Source: Burkholderiaceae bacterium (lineage in GTDB: Bacteria; Pseudomonadota; Gammaproteobacteria; Burkholderiales; Burkholderiaceae_C). From it: a stretch of 5,594 nt of DNA. Under the pieces are notes generated by a model. It worked only from the letters and a program-made list of their open reading frames with translations, searched no databases and was not told the DNA's origin. The DNA is taken from contig JAISNB010000002.1 of NCBI GenBank assembly GCA_031276435.1, forward strand, positions 1 through 5,594. The letters are read 5' to 3'. Positions 1 through 5,503 of this stretch are shown here, in pieces. Positions within the stretch are counted from its first letter, which is position 1. Each line of letters starts with the position of its first letter. The translations under genes were made by a program, and so were the position numbers.

Positions 1-50
1 ATCCGCATGACCAGCATCCGATTTTGACGCATTAAAAAAACACATTTCAC

Positions 51-56
51 AGGGAG
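51..56 (+). promoter_or_regulatory. Shine-Dalgarno site for the ligase TTG start
   Basis: AGGGAG sits 7 bases before the TTG at 64 and supports this non-ATG start. No in-frame ATG or GTG with a comparable site precedes the signal peptide. Confidence 0.75.
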
Positions 57-63
57 TTTTCTT

Positions 64-1095
64 TTGACCACGACGGGCGGCTTTTTCAAAAAACACTTTC
101 CAGGCCAGCGCGGCGCCAGCGTTTTGCCGCGGCGGCGCTGGTTGATCGCGCTGGCGCTGACGCCACTCGTGCCCGCCGCCAGTGTCTGGGCGCAACCTGC
201 TGCCACCACCCTCCGCGAGGCGATCAAAGCCAGCGCCAGCGCGGCGGGCAGCAGCGAAGCGCCAGTGGCCAACGGCAGCGCCAGCGCCGCGCCACCACCG
301 CTGGCGCTGGCCAACACCTACCGCAAAGGCGTGGACTTGAGCCTTTACTGGGTCAGTGAAAAATACGACGGCGTGCGCGTCTACTGGGACGGGCGCCAGT
401 TGCTCACCCGCGGCGGCCAGCGCATTGCCGCGCCCGAATGGTTTACCCAGGGCTGGCCGCGCGTGCCGCTCGATGGCGAGTTGTGGGCTGGTTACGGCGC
501 TTTCGATCTGGCGCAAGCAGCTGCCGCGCGCAAAAAGCCGGTGGACGACGAATGGCGCAAACTGCGCTTCATGCTGCTGGACATGCCCGCCTACGGCGGC
601 GTGTTTGACGAGCGGCTGCAAGCGCTGCAAGCCGTGGCCCGCAAGGCGGGCAGTCCTCACTTGCAGGCAGCCGAGCAGCACAAGGTTGGCAACGACGCCC
701 AATTGCAGGCGCTGCTCGGGCGCGTGGAAAAAGCGGGTGGCGAAGGTCTGGTGCTGCATCTGGCAAGCGCGCCTTACCGGCCGGGTCGCAGCGACGACTT
801 TCTCAAGCTCAAATCCTTCGAGGACGCCGAGGCGCGCGTTGTCAAGCACGTCTATGGCAAGGGCAAGAACCGCAAGCGCCTGGCCTCTTTGCAGGTTGAA
901 ACGCCCGATGGCAAACGCTTTCACCTGGGCACCGGCCTGACCGAAGCGCAGCGCAAGGTGCCGCCGCCCGTGGGCAGTTGGGTGACTTACCGCTACCGCG
1001 GCACGCACCCAAAAAGCGGACTGCCCCGCTTTGCCAGCTTTTTGCGCGTGCGCCCCGAAGGCTTGCCGCCCGGGGCCGACGAGGCCAAGCCCTGA
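64..1095 (+). CDS. Exported ATP-dependent DNA ligase, Lig E type
   Basis: Seals nicks in duplex DNA through an enzyme-AMP intermediate. The nucleotidyltransferase motifs are in order: KYDGVR at residues 100-105 with K100 the predicted adenylated lysine, TRGG (115-118), LDGELW (136-141), the LRFMLLD strand (167-173), EGLVLH (227-232) and KLK (248-250). An OB-fold follows (about 257-332), with the PP.G..VTYRYRG and G.PRF..F.R.R signatures. There is no zinc finger, BRCT or extra DNA-binding domain, which fits the minimal Lig E family. Residues 22-43 form a signal peptide: RRRWLI, a hydrophobic core, then SVWA before Q44. The mature protein is therefore predicted to be periplasmic. An Ala/Ser/Pro-rich linker (about 46-83) precedes the catalytic domain. 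The TTG start is chosen because AGGGAG lies 7 bases upstream and the signal peptide directly follows. Lig E enzymes are known mainly from proteobacteria, often competent ones. The family call is firm; the export route (Tat or Sec) is inferred. Confidence 0.93.
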   Translation: MTTTGGFFKKHFPGQRGASVLPRRRWLIALALTPLVPAASVWAQPAATTLREAIKASASAAGSSEAPVANGSASAAPPPLALANTYRKGVDLSLYWVSEKYDGVRVYWDGRQLLTRGGQRIAAPEWFTQGWPRVPLDGELWAGYGAFDLAQAAAARKKPVDDEWRKLRFMLLDMPAYGGVFDERLQALQAVARKAGSPHLQAAEQHKVGNDAQLQALLGRVEKAGGEGLVLHLASAPYRPGRSDDFLKLKSFEDAEARVVKHVYGKGKNRKRLASLQVETPDGKRFHLGTGLTEAQRKVPPPVGSWVTYRYRGTHPKSGLPRFASFLRVRPEGLPPGADEAKP

Positions 1096-1198
1096 ATTTG
1101 CGCCAACCACCTGTTGTCCGTGCGCTCGCCCGGCGGTGGCGGCGGGCAGCATGGCAAACGCGCGCCAGGTTGCGCTGTGCGCCTTTGCCCCGGCCAGC

Positions 1199-1227
1199 AA
1201 AAAACCGCTGGATCGCAGCGGTTTTTT
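1199..1227. terminator. Bidirectional intrinsic terminator between convergent genes
   Basis: A perfect inverted repeat: six A then CCGCTG (1199-1210), a five-base loop (1211-1215), then CAGCGG followed by six T (1216-1227). Read on either strand it gives a GC stem followed by a U-run. It lies 103 bases after the ligase stop and 45 bases past the stop of the minus-strand YdcH-like gene, so it can end both transcripts. A further outer arm, GCCAGCAA at 1193-1200 and TTGCTGGC at 1253-1260, is also complementary. A second T-run lies near 1245-1251. Confidence 0.9.
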
Positions 1228-1272
1228 GATTGGGTGGGGGTTGGTTTTTTTCTTGCTGGCTGGCCTTGTCAA

Positions 1273-1494
1273 TCAGTTCTTGCTGTCTGCCTTGCGCAAA
1301 ATCGTGTAGATCTGATCCTTGAGTTGCAGCTTTTCTTTCTTGAGTTGCTCGATTGCCGTGACAGAGCCGGGTTCGGTGCCCTCTTCCATGCGCTTGATCT
1401 GGTGATCCAGATCGTTGTGACGCTCAAACAGCTTGGTAAAGTGCGCGTCCTCGCTCTTGAGGGAACTGATCAGCTCGCGGTATTCAGGAAACAT
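1273..1494 (-). CDS. YdcH family (DUF465) small coiled-coil protein
   Basis: A 73-residue charged, almost entirely helical protein with no signal peptide or membrane segment, so probably cytosolic. It matches the YdcH/DUF465 family in length and pattern: an N-terminal FPEYRELI segment, the F..L...H..LD..I motif around residues 19-33, a short break with Gly/Pro (about 39-43), and a second helix ending in LKKEKLQLKDQIYTIL (50-65). The two helices probably form a hairpin or dimeric coiled coil. The molecular role of the family is not established. The start is supported by AAGGAG at 1500-1505, five bases upstream of the ATG. The gene begins 38 bases after the stop of the decarboxylase on the same strand, with no terminator visible between them, so cotranscription is likely. 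A bidirectional terminator follows it. Family assignment is confident; function is unknown. Confidence 0.88.
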   Translation of the reverse strand: MFPEYRELISSLKSEDAHFTKLFERHNDLDHQIKRMEEGTEPGSVTAIEQLKKEKLQLKDQIYTILRKADSKN

Positions 1495-1532
1495 TGTTTC
1501 TCCTTTCTTGGTCCCCGCCTATCGTAACAGGC

Positions 1533-3821
1533 TCATTTGGCGCAGGCGCTGGCGGCCACGCAATCGGCAAAGTAGCGCACCTGGCCGCGATCGTCGCCCA
1601 GTTCCACCAAGCCGTGGATGTCGGTCTCGAAACCGGGGCATTCGAGCGCGAATTCGCGCGCGAACTTGAGGTAATCGACGATCTTGCGGTTGAACACTTC
1701 ACCGGGGATGAGCAGTGGAATGCCCGGCGGGTACGGCGTGAGCAGGCCCACGGTGACGCGCCCTTCCAGGTGGTCGATTTCGACGCGCTCGGTGCGCCGC
1801 TGGGCAATGCAGGCGTAGGCGTCTGACGGTTTCATGGCGGGCTTGATGGCGCTCAGGTACATGTCGGTGGTCAGCCGCGCGATGTCGTGCCGGGCGTAAA
1901 GCTGGTGCACGTGCTGGCACAAATCGCGCAGTCCCATGCGCTCGTAGCGGCGGCGCTGCTGGCAGAACTCGGGCAGGATGCGCCACATGGGCTGGTTTTT
2001 CTGGTAGTCGTCCTTGAACTGCTGGAGCGCGGTCACCAGTGTGTTCCAGCGCCCCTTGGTGATGCCGATGGTGAACATGATGAAAAAGCTGTAGAGGCCG
2101 GTTTTTTCGACCACCACGCCATGCTCGGCCAGGTACTTGGTGACGATGCTGGCCGGAATGCCCGTTTTGTCGAAGCGCCCGTCCATGCGCAGCCCGGGCG
2201 TGACGACGGTGGACTTGATCGGATCGAGCATGTTGAAGCCGTCGGCCAGCTCGCCAAAGCCATGCCAGGTGCTGGCCCTGCGGCCATTGCCCGAGCCGCG
2301 GATGACCCAACTGCTGGCGCGGCCAATGCCTTCTTCGGGGATTTTCTCCGGCCCCCAGACCTTGAACCACCAGTCGTCGCCGTATTCCGCGTCCACCTTG
2401 CGCATGGCGCGGCGAAAGTCCAGCGCCTCGGAAATGCTTTCTTCCACCAGCGCGGTGCCCGCGGGCGGCTCCATCATGGCAGCGGCCACGTCGCAACTGG
2501 CGATGATGCTGTATTGCGGACTGGTGGAGGTGTGCATCAGGAAGGCTTCGTTGAACAGGTGGGTGTCCAGCTTGCGCTCCTGGCTGTCTTGCACCAGCAC
2601 GTGGCTGGCCTGGCTGATGCCGGCCAGCAGCTTGTGTACCGACTGGGTGGAGTAAACCATGGTTTTCCCGGGCCGCTGACGCTTGCGGCCCATGGCGTGG
2701 TAGGTGCCGTAAAACGGGTGGAACGCGGCGTGCGGCAACCAGGCCTCGTCAAAGTGCAGGTTTTCCACGTAGCCGTCCAGCATGGTTTTGATGGCCTCGG
2801 TGTCGTAGAGCACGCCATCGTAGGTCGATTGCGTGAGTGTGAGGATGCGCGGCTTGACGTTCCTGACGTCCACGTTCTTGAGCAGCGGGTTGGCGCGCAT
2901 CTTGGCCTGGATGGCGGCGGGTTCGAACTCGCCCCTGGCAATCGGGCCGATGATGCCGTAGTGGTTGCGCGTGGGCTTGAGAAACACGGGCACCGCGCCC
3001 GTCATGATGATGCTGTGCAAGATGGATTTGTGGCAGTTGCGATCGACCACCACCACATCGCCCGGCGCCACCGTGTGGTGCCACACCATCTTGTTGCTGG
3101 TGCTGGTGCCGTTGGTGACGAAAAAACAATGGTCGGCATTGAAGATGCGCGCGGCGTTGCGCTCGCTCGCGCCAATGGCGCCGTCGTGATCGAGCAACTG
3201 GCCCAGCTCTTCGACGGCGTTGCATACGTCGGCGCGCAGCATGTTCTCGCCATAGAACTGGTGGTACATCTGCCCGATGGGGCTTTTCAGGAAAGCCACG
3301 CCGCCCGAATGCCCCGGGCAGTGCCATGAGTAGCTGCCGTCCTCGGCGTAATCGAGCAGCGCCTTGAAAAACGGCGGCTGGATGCCTTCCAGATACGCCT
3401 TGGCCTCGCGGATGATGTGGCGGGCCACGAATTCCGGCGTGTCCTCGAACATGTGGATGAAGCCGTGCAGCTCGCGCAGCACATCGTTGGGCAGATGCTG
3501 GCTGGTCTTGGTTTCGCCGTGGATGTAGATGGGCACGTCCGGGTTCTTGCGCCGCACCTCGCTGATGAAGTTGCGCAGCCCGAGCACGGCGGGATCCACC
3601 TCGGGGCCAGCGCCAAACTCCTCGTCATCGATCGACAAAATGAACGCGCTGGCGCGGCTTTGCTGCTGCGCGAACTGGCTCAAATCGCCATAACTGGTGG
3701 CGCCCACCACCTCGAAGCCCTCGGCCTCGATGGCTTGCGCCAGGCCACGAATGCCCAAACCCGACGTGTTGTCGGAGCGGTAATCCTCGTCGATGATGAC
3801 GATGGGAAAGCGAAACTTCAT
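1533..3821 (-). CDS. Orn/Lys/Arg decarboxylase, PLP fold type I with wing domain
   Basis: Decarboxylates a basic amino acid (lysine, ornithine or arginine) to the matching polyamine or agmatine. The product is 762 residues. An N-terminal receiver-like wing domain (about 1-145) opens with FPIVIIDEDY. The PLP core starts near HCPGHSGG (167-174) and carries TNGTSTSNK (236-244, phosphate-binding region), HFDEAW (357-362, with D359 predicted to bind the PLP ring nitrogen) and STQSVHK (391-397, with K397 the predicted Schiff-base lysine). The C-terminal part has TPYPPGIPLLIPGE (695-708) and CPGFETDIHGL. All key residues are present. The size and the FETDIHG ending recall lysine decarboxylases such as Pseudomonas LdcA more than E. 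coli AdiA, but the substrate cannot be fixed from sequence. ATG at 3821 is chosen over an upstream in-frame start at 3980 because the wing domain begins there, GGAG lies nine bases upstream, and the longer form would overlap the divergent gene. No antiporter gene is adjacent in the window. Confidence 0.95.
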   Translation of the reverse strand: MKFRFPIVIIDEDYRSDNTSGLGIRGLAQAIEAEGFEVVGATSYGDLSQFAQQQSRASAFILSIDDEEFGAGPEVDPAVLGLRNFISEVRRKNPDVPIYIHGETKTSQHLPNDVLRELHGFIHMFEDTPEFVARHIIREAKAYLEGIQPPFFKALLDYAEDGSYSWHCPGHSGGVAFLKSPIGQMYHQFYGENMLRADVCNAVEELGQLLDHDGAIGASERNAARIFNADHCFFVTNGTSTSNKMVWHHTVAPGDVVVVDRNCHKSILHSIIMTGAVPVFLKPTRNHYGIIGPIARGEFEPAAIQAKMRANPLLKNVDVRNVKPRILTLTQSTYDGVLYDTEAIKTMLDGYVENLHFDEAWLPHAAFHPFYGTYHAMGRKRQRPGKTMVYSTQSVHKLLAGISQASHVLVQDSQERKLDTHLFNEAFLMHTSTSPQYSIIASCDVAAAMMEPPAGTALVEESISEALDFRRAMRKVDAEYGDDWWFKVWGPEKIPEEGIGRASSWVIRGSGNGRRASTWHGFGELADGFNMLDPIKSTVVTPGLRMDGRFDKTGIPASIVTKYLAEHGVVVEKTGLYSFFIMFTIGITKGRWNTLVTALQQFKDDYQKNQPMWRILPEFCQQRRRYERMGLRDLCQHVHQLYARHDIARLTTDMYLSAIKPAMKPSDAYACIAQRRTERVEIDHLEGRVTVGLLTPYPPGIPLLIPGEVFNRKIVDYLKFAREFALECPGFETDIHGLVELGDDRGQVRYFADCVAASACAK

Positions 3822-3830
3822 GGCAAAAAA

Positions 3831-3834
3831 CTCC
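3831..3834 (-). promoter_or_regulatory. Shine-Dalgarno site fixing the decarboxylase start
   Basis: On the minus strand TGGAG precedes the ATG at 3821 with a nine-base spacer. It selects this start over the in-frame ATG 53 codons upstream, whose added residues resemble no part of the family. Confidence 0.65.
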
Positions 3835-3846
3835 AAAAACCAGCCT

Positions 3847-3867
3847 GCCCGTGCGCTCTGGACGGGC
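3847..3867. repeat. Inverted repeat in the decarboxylase leader
   Basis: GCCCGT (3847-3852) and ACGGGC (3862-3867) form a perfect 6-base dyad around a 9-base centre. It lies 25-46 bases upstream of the decarboxylase ATG, just before its ribosome site. It could be an operator half-site pair or a leader RNA hairpin. No T-run follows it, so it is not a simple terminator. Confidence 0.5.
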
Positions 3868-3952
3868 GCTGATGCAAGCAAACGGGGCCAAGTGTAAGGA
3901 ATTGGCGCGACAAATGGGGCACAATGGCCGACCGGCAACCAGAAAACGGAAT

Positions 3953-3958
3953 GAGGAG
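3953..3958 (+). promoter_or_regulatory. Shine-Dalgarno site for the nfeD-like gene
   Basis: GAGGAG lies six bases before the ATG at 3965. It sets the start at the residue just before the first membrane segment and rules out the upstream in-frame ATG at 3851, whose extension is hydrophilic and unlike the family. Confidence 0.75.
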
Positions 3959-3964
3959 CTTCAC

Positions 3965-4420
3965 ATGAGCACGATGACAAATTGGTGGATCATCGCCGGA
4001 GTGGCCGTGGTCGTCGAATTGTTCACCGGCACGTTCTACCTGCTGATGGTGGCCCTGGGGCTGGTCGCGGGCGGCGTTGCCGCCTGGCTGGGCCTGCCAC
4101 TGACCGGGCAATTGATCGCCAGCGCGCTCGTTGGCGGCGGCGCTGTGCTGGCCATGTACCTCAAGCGGCGCCAGCAACCGGGCGACCCGCCCGCCAGCGC
4201 CAACCGCAGCATCAATCTGGACATCGACGCCGTGGTGCAAATCGACCAATGGCAACCCGATGGCACCAGCCAAATCCGCTACCGCGGCGCGCAATGGACC
4301 GCCGTGCTGCGTCCCGGCATGCCAGCGCGCGCTGGCGCCCACCGCGTCGCCGAACTGGCTGGCAGCCAACTGATTGTCGAGCCGCTTGCGCCAACCGCCG
4401 CCCCTGAAGCGGCCACCTGA
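3965..4420 (+). CDS. Short NfeD family membrane protein (YbbJ-like)
   Basis: A 151-residue inner-membrane protein. Hydrophobic segments at about 7-20, 24-43 and 47-65 form the membrane part, rich in Gly and Ala, followed by a KRR stop. After a polar linker (68-84) comes a small beta-rich domain (about 86-141), with VVQIDQWQPDG, QIRYRGAQWTAVL and G..V.....G..L.VEPL features of the NfeD OB-fold. It is the short form and lacks the ClpP-like serine protease domain of long NfeD proteins. NfeD proteins are known partners of SPFH/stomatin proteins, and one follows 77 bases downstream on the same strand, matching the E. coli YbbJ-QmcA pairing. The likely role is to assist or anchor the SPFH oligomer in the membrane; this is inferred from family and context. 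A second in-frame ATG at 3974 is a possible alternative start. Confidence 0.88.
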   Translation: MSTMTNWWIIAGVAVVVELFTGTFYLLMVALGLVAGGVAAWLGLPLTGQLIASALVGGGAVLAMYLKRRQQPGDPPASANRSINLDIDAVVQIDQWQPDGTSQIRYRGAQWTAVLRPGMPARAGAHRVAELAGSQLIVEPLAPTAAPEAAT

Positions 4421-4443
4421 CGACACGGCCACTGGCCGCGTCG
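4421..4443 (+). repeat. Intercistronic GC-rich hairpin after the nfeD-like gene
   Basis: Two 10-base arms (4421-4430 and 4434-4443) pair with one A-C mismatch around the three-base loop ACT. The hairpin begins on the first base after the stop codon. No T-run follows, so it is unlikely to be a strong terminator. It may stabilise or separate the upstream message, or attenuate readthrough into the SPFH gene. Confidence 0.55.
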
Positions 4444-4480
4444 CCTTACCCCAAAACCCCATAGTCTCTCTGTCCACACA

Positions 4481-4489
4481 AGGAAGGAA
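4481..4489 (+). promoter_or_regulatory. Shine-Dalgarno site for the SPFH GTG start
   Basis: AGGAAGGAA ends eight bases before the GTG at 4498 and supports this non-ATG start, which places the membrane anchor at the N-terminus as in the family. Confidence 0.75.
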
Positions 4490-4497
4490 CCTTTACC

Positions 4498-5445
4498 GTG
4501 ATCGCTATCCTGTCAACCCCCGGCGGGCAAATCGCCGTCGTCGCATTCGTCATCGTCATCATCTTCATCTTCCGCGCCCTCAAAGTCGTGCCACAGCAAA
4601 ACGCCTGGGTGGTCGAACGCCTGGGCAAATACCGCGCCACCCTGGCGCCGGGGTTGAACGTGCTGATGCCCTTCATCGACAGCGTGGCCTACCGCCACAG
4701 CCTCAAGGAAATCCCGCTCGACGTACCCAGCCAGGTCTGCATCACCAAAGACAACACGCAATTGCAGGTGGACGGCGTCATCTACTACCAGGTGACCGAC
4801 CCCATGCGCGCCAGCTACGGCTCGTCCAACTACGTTGATGCCATCACGCAGCTTGCGCAAACCACGCTGCGCAGCGTCATCGGCAAACTGGAACTGGACA
4901 AAACCTTTGAAGAGCGCGACATCATCAACGCGAAAATCGTCGAAGCCATTGACGAAGCCGCGCTCAACTGGGGCGTGAAAGTGCTGCGTTACGAAATCAA
5001 GGACCTGACGCCGCCCAACGAAATTTTGCGCGCCATGCAGGCCCAGATCACCGCCGAACGCGAAAAACGCGCCGTCATCGCCACCTCTGAAGGCAAGCGG
5101 CAAGAACAAATCAACTTGGCCACAGGCTACCGTGAGTCGCTCATCGCCAAATCCGAAGGCGAGAGACAAGCGGCCATCAACAACGCGCAAGGCCAGGCCA
5201 ACGCCATCAAGGAAGTGGCCGACGCAACCGCCCAGGCACTTGAGCGCATCGGCGCGGCCATCGGCCAGCCCGGCGGCATACAGGCCGTCCAACTCAAAGT
5301 CGCCGAAAAAGCCGTGGACGCCTACAGCAAACTGGCCGCCGAATCCAGCACCACCCTGGTCGTGCCCAGCAACATGACAGAAGTCGCCACCCTCATCTCG
5401 TCGGCCATGAAAATGGTGCAAGGCCAAAAAGACAACAACGCCTGA
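4498..5445 (+). CDS. SPFH/band-7 protein, QmcA/paraslipin (stomatin-like) class
   Basis: A 315-residue membrane-anchored scaffold protein, close in size to E. coli QmcA (305). One N-terminal membrane segment (about 12-26) is followed by the SPFH domain (about 29-185). Family signatures are VVPQQNAWVVERLGKY (30-45), L.PGLN.L.PF.D (49-61), DVPSQ...KDN..L.VDGVIYYQV.D (75-101), the LR..IG..ELD (124-134) and ERD.IN region, and WGVKVLRYEIKDL.PP (158-173). A charged helical region (about 180-250) carries repeats of the form A.SEG.RQ..I at 195-205 and 217-227, which form the coiled coil used for oligomerisation. The tail has LVVPSNMTEVATLI (287-300). Such proteins assemble into ring- or cage-like membrane structures and are linked to membrane quality control with FtsH-type proteases. 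The NfeD-like gene upstream is its expected partner. The GTG start fits the ribosome site and the anchor position. The specific clients of this copy are unknown. Confidence 0.92.
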   Translation: MIAILSTPGGQIAVVAFVIVIIFIFRALKVVPQQNAWVVERLGKYRATLAPGLNVLMPFIDSVAYRHSLKEIPLDVPSQVCITKDNTQLQVDGVIYYQVTDPMRASYGSSNYVDAITQLAQTTLRSVIGKLELDKTFEERDIINAKIVEAIDEAALNWGVKVLRYEIKDLTPPNEILRAMQAQITAEREKRAVIATSEGKRQEQINLATGYRESLIAKSEGERQAAINNAQGQANAIKEVADATAQALERIGAAIGQPGGIQAVQLKVAEKAVDAYSKLAAESSTTLVVPSNMTEVATLISSAMKMVQGQKDNNA

Positions 5446-5460
5446 ACAAGAAGCATGATG

Positions 5461-5480
5461 TGCCGCTGCTGGCAGCCGCA
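5461..5480. repeat. Imperfect hairpin upstream of the tRNA
   Basis: GCTG (5465-5468) and CAGC (5473-5476) pair around CTGG, extended by TGC (5461-5463) with GCA (5478-5480) across a C-C mismatch. It begins 16 bases after the SPFH stop and has no U-run after it. It also occupies the -35/spacer of the tRNA promoter. A weak 3' end for the SPFH transcript is possible. Confidence 0.3.
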
Positions 5481-5485
5481 ACCGC

Positions 5486-5491
5486 TATAAT
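5486..5491 (+). promoter_or_regulatory. -10 box of the tRNA-Ser promoter
   Basis: A perfect TATAAT 12 bases before the mature tRNA 5' end. Transcription would start near 5498, giving a leader of about six bases. The -35 at 17-base spacing (5463-5468, CCGCTG) is a poor match, so activity may depend on other elements or on readthrough from the SPFH gene. Confidence 0.65.
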
Positions 5492-5503
5492 CGTTGGTTG
5501 CCC

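Larger units (their letters stand above)
3822..3964. promoter_or_regulatory. Divergent promoter region between decarboxylase and nfeD-like gene
   Basis: This 143-base gap must hold promoters for both divergent transcripts unless they lie inside the genes. Candidate -10 hexamers are weak: CACAAT at 3920-3925 (+) and TACACT at 3891-3896 (-), each 4/6 to consensus and neither with a convincing -35 at proper spacing. A dyad lies at 3847-3867. The exact promoters cannot be assigned by eye. Confidence 0.4.

Noticed and set aside
24..52. Possible promoter for the ligase: TTGACG at 24-29
   Set aside because: It is a good -35-like hexamer, but no acceptable -10 lies at 16-18 bases (best TTTCAC, 3/6), and the upstream sequence is cut off by the window.
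978..1309. Short open frames overlapping the ligase end and the convergent gap
   Set aside because: They cross the terminator or run in shifted frames of the ligase OB-fold, with no ribosome site or recognisable product.
1887..3329. A 480-codon open frame on the plus strand, antisense to the decarboxylase
   Set aside because: The opposite strand encodes an intact, well-recognised enzyme with all motifs. The antisense product has no recognisable domain and the Val/His/Gly-heavy composition typical of antisense frames in GC-rich genes.
3851..3964. N-terminal extension of the nfeD-like protein to ATG 3851
   Set aside because: The added 38 residues are hydrophilic, and GAGGAG directly precedes the ATG at 3965, where the family's membrane segment starts.
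3822..3980. N-terminal extension of the decarboxylase to an upstream ATG at 3980
   Set aside because: The extra 53 residues resemble nothing in the family, overlap the divergent nfeD-like gene, and the inner ATG has its own ribosome site.
4460..4465. CATAGT as a -10 for a separate SPFH promoter
   Set aside because: It matches only 4/6 and has no -35 at suitable spacing, so an operon with the nfeD-like gene is simpler.
4513..5481. A 322-codon open frame on the minus strand, antisense to the SPFH gene
   Set aside because: It is a shadow of the SPFH coding frame: rich in Phe, Gly, Asp and Val with no domain and no ribosome site supporting it.
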